Shown: positions 43,701 through 52,722, counted from the stretch's first letter. The stretch is DNA of 64,000 nucleotides from Eutrophovita sp913057845 (GCA_963925895.1 CAWUVH010000005.1:1-64000); one strand, 5' to 3'. Numbers and translations: made by a program. The notes: generated by a model not told the origin, from the letters alone.

Positions 43701-43827
43701 ATTAGGTCTTGGCGGAAACTCTCTATTGTGGGGACCGGTTGCGTCGGCAATTATGTGGGGGCTGGCTGTGTCCACATTAATGACTTTATTTGTGATTCCA
43801 CTGCTGTATAAGACGTTCTCGCGTTAA
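40759..43827 (+). CDS. RND efflux transporter permease
   Basis: Inner-membrane proton-driven exporter of 1022 residues of the AcrB/HAE-like superfamily. It has the expected twelve helices with two large periplasmic loops (about 35-335 and 555-860). The proton-relay aspartate pair D403-D404 lies in GMLVDDTVVVVE, as in AcrB D407-D408. The N-terminus MTxxR/MPREQDPEI is the family's first loop (here TMPREQDPEI). It is encoded directly after the adaptor. The substrate may be a drug, solvent or metabolite. Its stop codon lies two bases from the convergent LOG-family gene. Confidence 0.95.
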   Translation: MSLIKQFLSNHVIANLTFAIVILMGIGGYLTMPREQDPEINFNWINVTTGLRGASTEDVEKLVTQPLEDAIRQVSDIRYVSSRSQEGISTILVRFQDLSSATFDKRINDLRREIQNKASQELPAEVSDPRIIEITTSNGFPSAMVLVVGQADDELLRNSARQVRDDLERLPGVDDVFAVGLHDPELLVEFHPKKLEAYQVSPTHVADSVFAWFRDVSAGGITVGNQDWLVRLVGKKNDPESLKSIPVKLIQNADYVPLSAVATVSTSREKPIQLASQNGQHGILLSVTKKSYTNTIELVDGVSAYLDEKNTTLFKNGISLNLVDDQTIPTKEAINVMQINAGLGLLLVLATTWAFLGGRMAILLSLGIPFSIAGAFAVIYAIGWTLNVSILLGVVIALGMLVDDTVVVVEAIYYRISRGLDAATASIEGLREVFAPVLTSVLTTVAAFLPLMLLPGIVGKFMLVVPAVVTLALAFSLFEAFWMLPAHIMGLKLNFNNKSRIQLIRESKTRLIRHRYSKALLFVIRRPKIFLSLAGLSFVIALSAVAAGFVNIQFFAFDPIRIFYVNVDMPSGTPLEETMRWTKKIEEKVRNHVSPEEERAITSIAGIKYTDTAPLYENRYGQVIVSLTPREGDLREVDIVIDDMRAEVGSNNGPANVTFTRISGGPPLTKPVSVKIRGDNFEDLRAVTSHLQSFLETVESVSDISSDDSPGRNELNLKLNYESINRIGMDPQSVTRSIRLFVDGEIVTFMQSEGEKIEVRVKAQSNDLAGIDELLSQSITTPSGAQVALRELVHIETGRSRESIRHYNFRRTITLEADIDREKINEVQVNNLIKNEWGEIKINHPNVSLDFSGALDDIQESLDAMLLLFLFGISLIYLLIGTQFKSYFQPLMILVTVPLAFIGVVIGLIITQNPLSLYTMYGIVALTGISVNSAIVLIDAANTRRKAGMNSVHSIVFAARRRVVPILITSFTTIAGLLSLALGLGGNSLLWGPVASAIMWGLAVSTLMTLFVIPLLYKTFSR

Positions 43828-43829
43828 GT

Positions 43830-44411
43830 TTATTTTTCGTCAGCGACCCAAATAGCTTCCAACTCTCGTTCACTGACTTGCATCTGGCTAATTAAATCAA
43901 ACGGAGAATGAGAAATGTGCAAACTATCCAGGTGCCGTTGACTCAAAAACTCTTGCGTCACCATCTGATGCAGATATTCAATTAATCCGTCGAAATATCC
44001 TTCTACGTTCAAAATTCCTACCGGCTTGGAATGAATCCCTAATTGGTACCAAGTCCACACTTCGAAGAGCTCGTCCATCGTGCCAATGCCTCCAGGCATC
44101 GCTATAAATGCATCAGCCAAATCAATCATCTTCGCCTTACGCTCATGCATCCCCACAACCGTCACCAACTCAGTTAAGTTTTGATGTACAAGTTCATCCA
44201 CGCATAGTCCATGTGGTATCACACCGGTCACCCGCCCACCATGAGCAATAACCGCATCCGCCACAACGCCCATCAACCCAACTTTACCACCACCATAAAC
44301 GAGCTCAATACCAGAATCGACAAGAACCTTACCAAGCTCAGTCGCCATGGATTGATAATGTTCCGAAATCCCTTTTTTGGATCCACAATAAACTGCAACA
44401 CGCTGAATCAT
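43830..44411 (-). CDS. LOG family nucleotide 5'-monophosphate phosphoribohydrolase
   Basis: Rossmann-like LOG protein of 193 residues. It has both nucleotide-binding motifs, GGGKVGLMG (40-48) and PGGIGTMDE (106-114, with the catalytic Arg-Glu region VGMHERKAKM at 86-95). Family members release the base from purine nucleoside monophosphates or cytokinin-type nucleotides; in bacteria they are often annotated as TIGR00730 proteins. Its ATG overlaps the stop codon of the AsnC regulator gene by four bases, so the two are translated from one message. The physiological role is unclear. Confidence 0.92.
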   Translation of the reverse strand: MIQRVAVYCGSKKGISEHYQSMATELGKVLVDSGIELVYGGGKVGLMGVVADAVIAHGGRVTGVIPHGLCVDELVHQNLTELVTVVGMHERKAKMIDLADAFIAMPGGIGTMDELFEVWTWYQLGIHSKPVGILNVEGYFDGLIEYLHQMVTQEFLSQRHLDSLHISHSPFDLISQMQVSERELEAIWVADEK

Positions 44412-44881
44412 GAGTGATGTTTTCCGGGCAATGGCAGAGCAGTTTTGTACTTAACTTGCTTGAGCGCAAAACTTGATTTAATGTTTCCAACCCCCGGTAT
44501 TTTTGACAAAAAATTCAAAATAAAGTCCTCTAATGCCTGAATATCAGCTACTACGACTCTCAGCAAATAATCAGATTCTCCTGTCATGAGATAACACTCC
44601 ATGACTTCTGGTCGTGACTGAATCGACTCTTCGAATCGCTCCAACGCAGACTCAACTTGTCGCTCTAATGCGACATTGATAAACACGCTCACCTTCAGCC
44701 CAACCTTCAATGAGTCAACCAATGACACATACCGGCTGATATACCCCGACTGCTCGAGCGCTTTAACGCGAGCTAAGCTCGGAGAGGGGGAAAGCCCAAT
44801 GGCTTTGGACAAGTCAATATTTGTAATCCTTGCATTGTCTTGAAGGAGTCGCAAAATCTCCCAATCAATTGAGTCAAGCAT
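44408..44881 (-). CDS. Lrp/AsnC family transcriptional regulator
   Basis: DNA-binding regulator of 157 residues. An N-terminal winged helix-turn-helix (LDSIDWEILRLLQDNARITNIDLSKAIGLSPSP in order over about 2-34, recognition helix following) precedes the RAM effector-binding domain (about 65-145) with the usual EVMECYLMTGESDYLLRVV strand. The family responds to amino acids or related metabolites. It is divergent from aceE across a 159-base AT-rich region and co-translated with the LOG-family gene. It may regulate itself or aceE; no binding site is evident by eye beyond AT-rich repeats. Confidence 0.92.
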   Translation of the reverse strand: MLDSIDWEILRLLQDNARITNIDLSKAIGLSPSPSLARVKALEQSGYISRYVSLVDSLKVGLKVSVFINVALERQVESALERFEESIQSRPEVMECYLMTGESDYLLRVVVADIQALEDFILNFLSKIPGVGNIKSSFALKQVKYKTALPLPGKHHS

Positions 44882-45040
44882 AATAAACGATATTAAATTT
44901 TGTATTTATGCATTTTATAATATATTTATGCGGTAAATAGCATTATTTATAAGCACAAACAGAATCACCTGCTTAAAGAAATTAGCTATGATAAGCGTCT
45001 AAATTTTAATTTTGCGAAAAATGAGCTGAGGTAATTTTAG

Positions 45041-47737
45041 ATGACCGACACGTCAAATCAAAAACAAATGAATGTATCCGCGTTCTGGCGTGTACTGCCC
45101 CAAGACTTAGATCCCATCGAAACGAAAGAATGGATTGACGCCTTCAATCAACTAACCGCAATCGAAGGTGGGGAGCGGGCGACCTTTTTGCTGATGAAGC
45201 TTCTCGAGCAAGCAAGGCGTTTGCGCGTTCCTATGCCACCAGTCCTCAACACACCTTACTCAAATACCATATCGCTGGCGGATCAGCCGCCATTCCCGGG
45301 GAACCTAGATACCGAGGCCAAACTCTCCGCCATCATCAGATGGAACGCACTTGCCATGGTTGTAAGAGCAAACCGCGTGAATTCCGATTTGGGCGGGCAT
45401 ATTGCGACCTACACCTCATCAGCAGATCTCTTTGAAGTCGGCTTTAATCACTTCTTTAAAGCTGGGCAAGACGGCGACTGTGTTTATTTTCAACCCCACT
45501 CCGCTCCAGGTGTTTACGCCCGAGCCTTTGTAGAGGGCCGACTGAGCGAAGAGAATATTGCCAACTATAGACAAGAGACTGGCGGAGTAGGCTTATCATC
45601 GTATTGCCATCCATGGCTCATGCCCGACTTCTGGCAATTCCCAACAGGATCAATGGGGCTAGGCGCAATTACCGCAATCTACCAAGCCCGATTTATGCGA
45701 TATCTGGAAAACAGAGAGATACATTCCAATAGCGACCGCAAAGTATGGTGCTTCGTAGGGGATGGCGAAATGGATGAACCAGAATCTATTGCGGGTCTTT
45801 CTATGGCGTCGCGTGAAGGGCTCGATAACCTTATTTTCGTAGTTAACTGTAACTTACAAAGACTTGATGGCCCCGTTCGCGGCAATAGTTCTATTGTTCA
45901 AGAACTTGAAGGCCTTTTCGCAGGTGCGGGCTGGAATGTGGTCAAGGTAATGTGGGGGTCTGATTGGGATCCCTTATTCGCACTGGATCACGATAACGTC
46001 ATCATCAAAAGACTGCATGAAACAGTAGATGGTGAATTACAGAAATATGCAGCAACAGATGGGCAATTTAACCGCGAAGCATTCTTCAATAAATATCCAG
46101 AATTACAAAAACTCGTATCTCATCTATCCGATGAGGATATTGACCGTCTCGAGCGAGGGGGGCATGACCCCATTAAAATTTATGCGGCCTACCACGCCGC
46201 TGCCAATCACAAAGGAAGGCCGACGGTTATTCTTGCCCAAACCAAAAAAGGGTACGGCATGGGCCATTGGGGCCAGGGGAAAATGACATCCCATCAACAG
46301 AAGAAATTAGAGAATGATGCATTATTGGCCTTCAGAGATCGCTTCTCTATTCCTCTGTCTGACGAAGACGTAGAAAACCTTCGGTTCTATATTCCTGAGG
46401 CTGAAAGTCCAGAAATGAAATACCTGCATGGCCAACGAGAGAAATTGGGCGGCTACCTTCCTGCTAGGGTCAGACGCGCGAAACCTATAACTGCTCCAAG
46501 ATTAGAAGAATTTACAAAACTCACTGGTGGTACGGGAGAAAGAGCACAGTCGAGCACAATGGTATTCGTGCAAATGCTGTCCCAGTTATTAAAAAATAAA
46601 GAGCTTGGCAACCGCGTGGTGCCCATTGTCGCCGACGAAGCGCGCACCTTTGGTATGCAATCCTTGTTTAGACAAGTTGCGATCTACTCCCCATTCGGTC
46701 AACTGTATGACCCTGAGGATCGGGATGAACTGCTCTACTATAAAGAAGCCAAAAATGGTCAGATACTAGAAGAAGGCATTACGGAAGCAGGAGCAATATC
46801 GTCATGGATAGCAGCGGCCACGTCGTATTCCACACACGGCACCACGATGCTTCCTTTCTATATTTTTTATTCATGCTTTGGGTTCCAACGAATCGGCGAT
46901 CTAGTTTGGACGGCTGGAGACTCTCGAGCACGAGGATTTTTACTCGGTGCGACGGCAGGACGCACCACGCTATCCGGCGAAGGATTACAGCATGAAGATG
47001 GCTCCAGTCACCTTTTGTTCTCAACCGTACCGAACTGTGTAGCTTATGATCCCACCTACGGTTATGAAGTCGTGACTATTATTCAAGACGGTATGAGACG
47101 AATGCTCGAAGAGCAGAACGATGTTTTTTACTACGTCACAGTAATGAATGAGAATTACCCCCACCCAGCCATGCCTGACAACGCTTCAGAGGGTATTATT
47201 AAGGGCATGTATCGCATCAAAGAGGAGGCGAAACCCAAAGCAGCACATGCCCAATTGCTGGGGTCAGGAACAATTCTTCGAGAAGTTTTGGCTGCGTCAG
47301 AGCTGCTGCAAGATGACTGGAAGGTATCCACAGATGTTTGGAGCGTTACAAGCTTCACCGAGCTCAGACGTGATGGCTTAAGTATAGATCGAGAAAGCAT
47401 GTACAACCCTGAAGTGGCAGAGAAAAGTACCTGGGTTGCTCAGTGTCTTGAAGCCACGAAGGGACCCGTCATCGCCACAACCGATTACATGCGTTCCGTA
47501 CCCGACCTCATCCGAACCTGGGTACCTAGACGATATGTAACCTTAGGCACTGACGGTTACGGAAGAAGTGATACAAGGAAGGCCTTGAGAGATTTCTACG
47601 AAGTCGACCGCTTTCATATCACCCTTGCAACACTAAAAGCACTGGTTGCAGATGGGGCAATTGAAAAAAAGACACTCGCAAAAGCAATCCAAAAGTATGG
47701 CCTCGAAGGTAACAAACCAAACCCATGGGACATTTAA
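45041..47737 (+). CDS. aceE: pyruvate dehydrogenase E1 component, homodimeric type
   Basis: E1 subunit of 898 residues, slightly longer than E. coli AceE, that decarboxylates pyruvate with ThDP and acetylates the lipoyl arm of E2. The ThDP-Mg motif GDGEMDEPES starts at 240, followed by N269/N271. Family segments PHSAPGVYARAFVEGRL, SYCHPWLMPDFWQFPTGSMGLG and GRTTLSGEGLQHEDGSSHL are intact. GAGG nine bases before the ATG is the ribosome binding site. Unusually no aceF or lpd follows; the next gene encodes a thioredoxin-like protein. E2 and E3 must be encoded elsewhere. Confidence 0.97.
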   Translation: MTDTSNQKQMNVSAFWRVLPQDLDPIETKEWIDAFNQLTAIEGGERATFLLMKLLEQARRLRVPMPPVLNTPYSNTISLADQPPFPGNLDTEAKLSAIIRWNALAMVVRANRVNSDLGGHIATYTSSADLFEVGFNHFFKAGQDGDCVYFQPHSAPGVYARAFVEGRLSEENIANYRQETGGVGLSSYCHPWLMPDFWQFPTGSMGLGAITAIYQARFMRYLENREIHSNSDRKVWCFVGDGEMDEPESIAGLSMASREGLDNLIFVVNCNLQRLDGPVRGNSSIVQELEGLFAGAGWNVVKVMWGSDWDPLFALDHDNVIIKRLHETVDGELQKYAATDGQFNREAFFNKYPELQKLVSHLSDEDIDRLERGGHDPIKIYAAYHAAANHKGRPTVILAQTKKGYGMGHWGQGKMTSHQQKKLENDALLAFRDRFSIPLSDEDVENLRFYIPEAESPEMKYLHGQREKLGGYLPARVRRAKPITAPRLEEFTKLTGGTGERAQSSTMVFVQMLSQLLKNKELGNRVVPIVADEARTFGMQSLFRQVAIYSPFGQLYDPEDRDELLYYKEAKNGQILEEGITEAGAISSWIAAATSYSTHGTTMLPFYIFYSCFGFQRIGDLVWTAGDSRARGFLLGATAGRTTLSGEGLQHEDGSSHLLFSTVPNCVAYDPTYGYEVVTIIQDGMRRMLEEQNDVFYYVTVMNENYPHPAMPDNASEGIIKGMYRIKEEAKPKAAHAQLLGSGTILREVLAASELLQDDWKVSTDVWSVTSFTELRRDGLSIDRESMYNPEVAEKSTWVAQCLEATKGPVIATTDYMRSVPDLIRTWVPRRYVTLGTDGYGRSDTRKALRDFYEVDRFHITLATLKALVADGAIEKKTLAKAIQKYGLEGNKPNPWDI

Positions 47738-47782
47738 TTGAATTTACAAAATACTATAAAACCACTCTTGGTGGGCATCAAA

Positions 47783-48319
47783 ATGAAGGGGAAATATCCA
47801 GGCCTTTGTGGTTCAGATATGCTTAAAATTAGCTTTTTTGTGTTTGGGCTATTTGTATCCACCGCCGTCAGCGCGCCAATAGACAAATTCGTGCCCTGGG
47901 GAGAGAATCCAATCCCCCCGCCCCTAAATGTCGCCACGCTAAATGGAGAACCAACGAGTCTTGAAAAATTTTCAGGAAAAGTGGTTATTCTAAATTTTTG
48001 GGCAACTTGGTGCGCCCCTTGCTTAAAAGAAATCCCCTCGCTTTTAGCACTTAAAAGACAATTACCTGATAAAAAGTTTGCAGTCCTCTTCGTAAACTAC
48101 GGTGAGTCACAAATACAGATAGAAAAAATTTGGGCTCAAATTGGCGAAGGGGAGATTACACTGATAGATCCTGGCGCTAAAAATAGCAGGCCTTGGATCG
48201 ATATAGGACTTCCAACAACGGTAGTTCTCAATCAAGATCATAAAATTGTCTACAAAATTGTAGGTGATATTGATTGGTCACAACCTGACATTGTATCCAT
48301 CATCAAAAGTGTGGATTAA
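47783..48319 (+). CDS. TlpA-like exported thiol-disulfide oxidoreductase
   Basis: Periplasmic thioredoxin-fold protein, 178 residues from ATG 47783, which has a GGTGGG eight bases upstream. ATG 47819 would give a more compact signal peptide (MLKISFFVFGLFVSTAVSA), and the frame is open back to a TTG at 47738, immediately after aceE. The mature domain shows LNGEPTSLEKFSGKVVILNFWATWCAPCLKE in order, with the redox WCAPC, and the cis-proline segment GLPTTVVL. TlpA-like proteins maintain cytochrome c or other periplasmic cysteines reduced. A link to XoxG maturation is possible but speculative. Confidence 0.85.
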   Translation: MKGKYPGLCGSDMLKISFFVFGLFVSTAVSAPIDKFVPWGENPIPPPLNVATLNGEPTSLEKFSGKVVILNFWATWCAPCLKEIPSLLALKRQLPDKKFAVLFVNYGESQIQIEKIWAQIGEGEITLIDPGAKNSRPWIDIGLPTTVVLNQDHKIVYKIVGDIDWSQPDIVSIIKSVD

Positions 48320-48411
48320 ACATCATTGCCGCGCAAAGCTCACGGCCAAAGATCCGAGTAAAATCACTAGTATAAAATAGTGCAAAATATCAGCAACTGG
48401 CAAGACTGAGA

Positions 48412-49200
48412 ATGAGTTTAGATGAAAAAACCATAAATGACTTAGGAAGGCAGCTATACGACGCCTGGGACAATACGACTCAAATCACACCCATCACAGA
48501 GTCCACACCTAACATTACGATTGAAGAGGCTTACCAGGTTCAACTGAACATGATCAACCGACGACTCTTACAAGGTGAGTCAATTGTCGGAAAGAAAATC
48601 GGGATTACTGCTAAAGCCGTCATGAATATGTTGGGCGTTAATCAACCAGATTTTGGGCACCTCATGTCTGGGATGGAATTTAAAGAATCGCAAAGCCTGC
48701 CCTTCGAAATATTCTGCCAACCCAAAGGTGAGGGAGAAATCGCGTTTCTACTCAAAAAAGACCTCACGGGACCAGGTATCACGACGGCTCAAGTGATAGC
48801 TGCAACCGATTGTGTGTTACCCGCTTTTGAGATTGTTGACTCTCGCATCGAAAATTGGAACATCAAAATTCAAGACACAATAGCTGACAATGCTTCAGCT
48901 GGGGCCTTTGTACTTGGCTCTCCTCAAAGGAGCATCCAAGGTATCAACCTAGCGACTTGCGGCATGGTGTTAAAAAAAAACGGGGAAATAATAGGCACAG
49001 GTTCTGGAGCGGCCACGCTCGATCACCCACTCAACGCGGTCGCATGGCTTGCCAATATGTTAGGGAGTCTAGGTATGAGTCTTAAAGCTGGGGAGGTCAT
49101 TCTATCTGGCTCATTATCCATCATGTTTCCTATACAGTCCGGCGATAACTTGGAGATGGAAATCGAAGGAATCGGAAAAACGACCTGTCAATTTAACTGA
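48412..49200 (+). CDS. 2-oxopent-4-enoate hydratase / 4-oxalocrotonate decarboxylase-like enzyme
   Basis: Protein of 262 residues of the MhpD/DmpH (FAH-like) family, which adds water to 2-hydroxypenta-2,4-dienoate or decarboxylates 4-oxalocrotonate in meta-cleavage pathways. GKKIGITAKAVMNMLGVNQPDFGHL (in order, about 56-80) and the metal-ligand glutamates in KGEGEIAFLLKKDL (about 105-118) with the EIVDSRIENW loop (about 139-148) are characteristic. No other meta-cleavage genes are nearby, so it may act on a different 2-oxo-enoate. TATAAA around 48371 may be its -10. It converges on the Old Yellow Enzyme gene. Confidence 0.88.
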   Translation: MSLDEKTINDLGRQLYDAWDNTTQITPITESTPNITIEEAYQVQLNMINRRLLQGESIVGKKIGITAKAVMNMLGVNQPDFGHLMSGMEFKESQSLPFEIFCQPKGEGEIAFLLKKDLTGPGITTAQVIAATDCVLPAFEIVDSRIENWNIKIQDTIADNASAGAFVLGSPQRSIQGINLATCGMVLKKNGEIIGTGSGAATLDHPLNAVAWLANMLGSLGMSLKAGEVILSGSLSIMFPIQSGDNLEMEIEGIGKTTCQFN

Positions 49201-49211
49201 ACAAGATTGAT

Positions 49212-50300
49212 TCAACGCTTCCAAACGCCAGGATGACATCGCTGATAATTGGGCGCATAGGTAATATCCACTCCTAATTCTTGAGCAGCCCTCCATGACC
49301 ATCGAGGATCGTCCATTGCTGCTCTCGCAATAGCGACGAGATCTGCAGCACCTGAAGTGATCGCCTCTTCCGCCTGCGCAGGCGTTGTAATCATACCGAC
49401 ACCCATAGCTGCCATCGAAGTATCACTCTTCACTCTCTTCGAGAATGGTAAATTAAATCCAGGTGCGAATTCGATTTGCTGACGGGAATCAAGCTGACCC
49501 GATGTCACATCAACAAAATCACACCCTCTTATTTGCAACTCTTTCGCAAATGCGATCATCTCTTCTGGATTTAAACCACCTTCAACCCAGTCCGATCCGG
49601 AAATGCGGGCTCCTACTGCAACATGATCTGGAACGACTGACTTAACAGCATCAAAAACCTCGAGAGGGTATTTAAGCCTGTTAGACAAATTACTTCCACC
49701 ATATGAGTCAGTGCGCTGATTAGAAAGAGGAGATGTAAATTGATTAAGAAGATAACCGTGAGCCGCATGAATTTCTATCACATCAAACCCGAGGTTAACC
49801 GCCCTCTTAGCCGCATCAACGAATTCAGTTTTAACCCTCGCAAGATCATCCGTTCCCATCATTTTTGGCACATGCCAACCATCTGTAAACGCTAATGCAC
49901 TTGGAGCTATTGTCTCCCAAGGACTCTCACCTGCCTGAAGTGCTGCCCCTCCCATCATCGGTGTTTTTGCAGACCCTTTTCTCCCGGCATGCGCGAGCTG
50001 AATACCCAACTTCGACTGCCCATGATTCCTACAAAACGTCACCACCCGCTCCAATGCACGCTCCGTTTCCTCATCATAAAGCCCAAGGCACCCGTGCGAT
50101 ATACGGCCTTGGGGGGAAATATGTGTTGCCTCAAAAATCAACAAGCCACCAGCTCCGATAGATAAACTACCGTAATGCATTAGATGCCAGTCGTTAGCCT
50201 GGCCCTCTTCAGCCATGTACTGACACATGGGAGAGACGACGATTCTGTTGGACAAGTCAATCGGGCCCAACTGAAAATGGGAGAAAAGTTTAGATGCCAT
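49212..50300 (-). CDS. Old Yellow Enzyme family NADH:flavin oxidoreductase, YqjM/XenA type
   Basis: FMN-dependent ene-reductase of 362 residues. C26 and Y28 in SPMCQY and H178/H181 in IHAAHGYL match the positions of the thermophilic-like YqjM/XenA class (YqjM Cys26 and Tyr28; His164/His167), and QLAHAGRKGS and PLSNQRTDSYGGS are the family's FMN-binding segments. It reduces activated C=C bonds in enones, nitro compounds or similar electrophiles. It is monocistronic between a convergent hydratase gene and the iron operon. The physiological substrate is unknown. Confidence 0.93.
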   Translation of the reverse strand: MASKLFSHFQLGPIDLSNRIVVSPMCQYMAEEGQANDWHLMHYGSLSIGAGGLLIFEATHISPQGRISHGCLGLYDEETERALERVVTFCRNHGQSKLGIQLAHAGRKGSAKTPMMGGAALQAGESPWETIAPSALAFTDGWHVPKMMGTDDLARVKTEFVDAAKRAVNLGFDVIEIHAAHGYLLNQFTSPLSNQRTDSYGGSNLSNRLKYPLEVFDAVKSVVPDHVAVGARISGSDWVEGGLNPEEMIAFAKELQIRGCDFVDVTSGQLDSRQQIEFAPGFNLPFSKRVKSDTSMAAMGVGMITTPAQAEEAITSGAADLVAIARAAMDDPRWSWRAAQELGVDITYAPNYQRCHPGVWKR

Positions 50301-50362
50301 AATTGTTTCCTTAATTAAACACTGCAGTAACTTGCAACACTCAAGCCAAAGTGTCGCTTATT

Positions 50363-50623
50363 TTAACGACTATTGTTTGTTGGGCACTGGCCGCAGGCAC
50401 CAGTAGGTTCACATCCGAAACAACCTTTGACACTCTTACCACCTCGGTGGCCGGCCGCCGTATCGGATATCTTTATAAAACTATGTGCTCGCGGAAACAA
50501 TCTAAGAACTATTTGTGAAATAGCAACTTTTTGGTTGGGAAGCCACCTATTCAGGAGATAGATCAAACTAGTCGATACAATCAACAGCAGAACGACAAAT
50601 TCAATCACTCGATAAGACATCAT
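50363..50623 (-). CDS. FeoB-associated Cys-rich small membrane protein
   Basis: Membrane protein of 86 residues at the end of the feo operon. ATG 50623 is chosen with AGG five bases upstream; a GTG at 50629 is also open. An N-terminal transmembrane helix (about 6-24) is followed by a basic, soluble tail ending in a four-cysteine cluster (C68, C71, C77, C80; CxxC-x5-CxxC). It takes the place of FeoC in E. coli-type operons but shows no winged helix. The cysteines could bind Fe(II) or an iron-sulfur cluster and help FeoB. The gene lies six bases after feoB. Confidence 0.8.
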   Translation of the reverse strand: MMSYRVIEFVVLLLIVSTSLIYLLNRWLPNQKVAISQIVLRLFPRAHSFIKISDTAAGHRGGKSVKGCFGCEPTGACGQCPTNNSR

Positions 50624-50629
50624 CGGCAC

Positions 50630-52453
50630 CTAAGCAAGGAGTTGATAAACCAACAAGGACGCCAAATACGCCAATCCAAATAAATATGTCGTGGCGACTA
50701 GAACAACCTTCCATGATTGCGTTTCTTTTTTTATGACCGCTAATGTAGCTAAACACTGAGGCGCAAAAATGTACCAGACGAGTAAGGACATTCCGGTTGC
50801 AAAGCTCCAATCGGCAGCAATAATTGGTAACAGCTGGGCAGATGGGTCTTCAACACTTGCTGAGATAGCGTAGACCGTCCCCAGCGCGCTAACAGCTACC
50901 TCTCGAGCAGCCAAGCCAGGTATCAGCGCAACACAAATTTGCCAGTTAAACCCGAGCGGTTGGAATAACCATTCAATCGCATGGCCAATTCGACCTGCAA
51001 TACTGTAATCAATCGGAACACCAACCCATCCCTCCGGAGGAGCTGGATACGTTGAAAGTACCCAAAGTATCACTGTGATTGCCATAATCACCTTACCCAC
51101 CCTTGCGAGAAAAACACGTGCACGCTCCCACAATCCAAACAGCACATCCCGCACATTAGGCAATCGATACGAAGGGAGCTCTAGCATTAACGTCTGAGCC
51201 TGGAGGCTACTACGTCTTATTTTTTTCATTACAAATGAGACGACAACCGCGCTGATGATTCCCGCAGCGTACAGAGCAAACAAGGTCAGCCCTTGCAAAT
51301 TAAACAATCCCCAAACAGTTTGGTCGGGGATGAAAGCCGCAATTAACAGCGCATAGACGGGGAGCCTCGCAGAGCAAGTCATTAAAGGCGCCACCAGGAT
51401 TGTAGTAATGCGGTCTCTCTGATTCTGAATCGAACGAGTTGCCATAATGCCTGGAATCGCGCAGGCAAAACTGGAGAGCAAAGGGATAAAGGAACGTCCC
51501 GAAAGCCCGGCCCCAATCATAAAACGGTCTAGTAAAAATGCTGCTCGTGGAAGATAGCCCGACTCTTCCAAAATTAAAATAAACAAAAATAGCAATAAAA
51601 TTTGAGGCAAGAAGATTACGACACTACCTACGCCACCAATTAGACCCTCGACAATAAATCCTCTCAGCGGCCCCTCTGGCAAGACTATTGCCACAAAACG
51701 TCCGAATGCGCTGATACCTGCATCAATCAGCTCCATGAAGGGAGCGGCCCAGGAGAAGACCGCCTGGAACATCAGAAACATAGCTAACGCCAAAATTAAT
51801 AAACCAGCAAATGGATGTAGAAAAACCCTATCCAAAATATCATCCGTTGGAGAAGTTTTGCTGGGCATCACCACATTAGCGGAAATTAGCCTTTTGGCTT
51901 CTTCGTGATAATCCATATCGTCAGCCAACGACAGTGGGGCTTGAGGTAGATTTTGCTTGATTTCATTAATTAACTGATCCGCACCATTTTTACGAACGGC
52001 AATTGTTTCTATGACTTGAATACCAAGTTCCTCTGACAACCCCTGGGGGTTTATTATTATGCCGCGTCGTTTTGCCGTATCAGACATATTGAGGGCTATA
52101 ATCATCGGGATTCCGAGCGCCCTAACTTCCAAAGCAAACCTTAAATGTAACCTTAAATTTGTCGCATCAACAACACAAACAATGACATCAGGACGTCTCT
52201 CACCTGCAACATTACCCAAGCAAATATCCTTGGTAACGATTTCATCTAAACTATCGGTATCAAAAGAGTAAGCGCCCGGCAGATCTAAAAGTTCCCATTC
52301 TTGACCGGCATCCAAACGCATCAAGCCCGACTTTTTCTCTACCGTAACACCGGGGTAATTAGCCACTTTTTGCCGACTACCAGTCAGCAAGTTAAAAAGC
52401 GCTGTTTTACCGCAATTTGGATTGCCAACTAGAGCGACTCTCATGACAGTCAT
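50630..52453 (-). CDS. feoB: ferrous iron transporter FeoB
   Basis: Fe(II) transporter of 607 residues. The N-terminal GTPase has G1 GNPNCGKT (10-17), the switch I T in NYPGVTVE, G3 DLPG (57-60), G4 ALNMSD, and a GDI-type helical domain (to about 190). The membrane part contains two Gate repeats (about 270-400 and 430-560) with a cysteine in LLSSFACAIPGIMATRS, the expected metal path. It is shorter than E. coli FeoB (773) and belongs to the compact forms. ATG 52444 is an alternative start. It is encoded after feoA (16-base gap) and before the Cys-rich protein. Confidence 0.96.
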   Translation of the reverse strand: MTVMRVALVGNPNCGKTALFNLLTGSRQKVANYPGVTVEKKSGLMRLDAGQEWELLDLPGAYSFDTDSLDEIVTKDICLGNVAGERRPDVIVCVVDATNLRLHLRFALEVRALGIPMIIALNMSDTAKRRGIIINPQGLSEELGIQVIETIAVRKNGADQLINEIKQNLPQAPLSLADDMDYHEEAKRLISANVVMPSKTSPTDDILDRVFLHPFAGLLILALAMFLMFQAVFSWAAPFMELIDAGISAFGRFVAIVLPEGPLRGFIVEGLIGGVGSVVIFLPQILLLFLFILILEESGYLPRAAFLLDRFMIGAGLSGRSFIPLLSSFACAIPGIMATRSIQNQRDRITTILVAPLMTCSARLPVYALLIAAFIPDQTVWGLFNLQGLTLFALYAAGIISAVVVSFVMKKIRRSSLQAQTLMLELPSYRLPNVRDVLFGLWERARVFLARVGKVIMAITVILWVLSTYPAPPEGWVGVPIDYSIAGRIGHAIEWLFQPLGFNWQICVALIPGLAAREVAVSALGTVYAISASVEDPSAQLLPIIAADWSFATGMSLLVWYIFAPQCLATLAVIKKETQSWKVVLVATTYLFGLAYLASLLVYQLLA

Positions 52454-52469
52454 GACTGCAACCCGTCAG

Positions 52470-52709
52470 CTACCGAACTTCCACACGATTTGCTTCGCTC
52501 ACACGAAGCGCGAATCTCGTGAATCCGATTTGCACTAGAAGTGGATCTTGGCCGACAGGGCCGAAAGTAATTAACTTCACGTCCTCCCCCTCAATAAAGC
52601 CAAGGTTTCTAAGTCTACGCGCTATCGAGTCATTTGCAGACCTCGGAACCACGCTTGTAATTGTTGCCTGCTCTCCAATCTTCATATCGGAGAGGTATCT
52701 TTTTTCCAT
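52470..52709 (-). CDS. feoA: ferrous iron transport accessory protein FeoA
   Basis: SH3-like small protein of 79 residues needed for FeoB function. ATG 52709 (MEKRYLSDMKIGEQA) is chosen because the longer open frame from 52748 would run through a -10 box and a Fur-like site. Conserved traits are LSDMKIGEQATI, RRLRNLGFIEGEDVKLI and FALRVSEANRVEV, the SH3 core. It is the first gene of a three-gene operon on the minus strand. A TAGG four bases before the ATG is a weak ribosome binding site. Confidence 0.93.
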   Translation of the reverse strand: MEKRYLSDMKIGEQATITSVVPRSANDSIARRLRNLGFIEGEDVKLITFGPVGQDPLLVQIGFTRFALRVSEANRVEVR

Positions 52710-52722
52710 AGCGCCTAAACCT

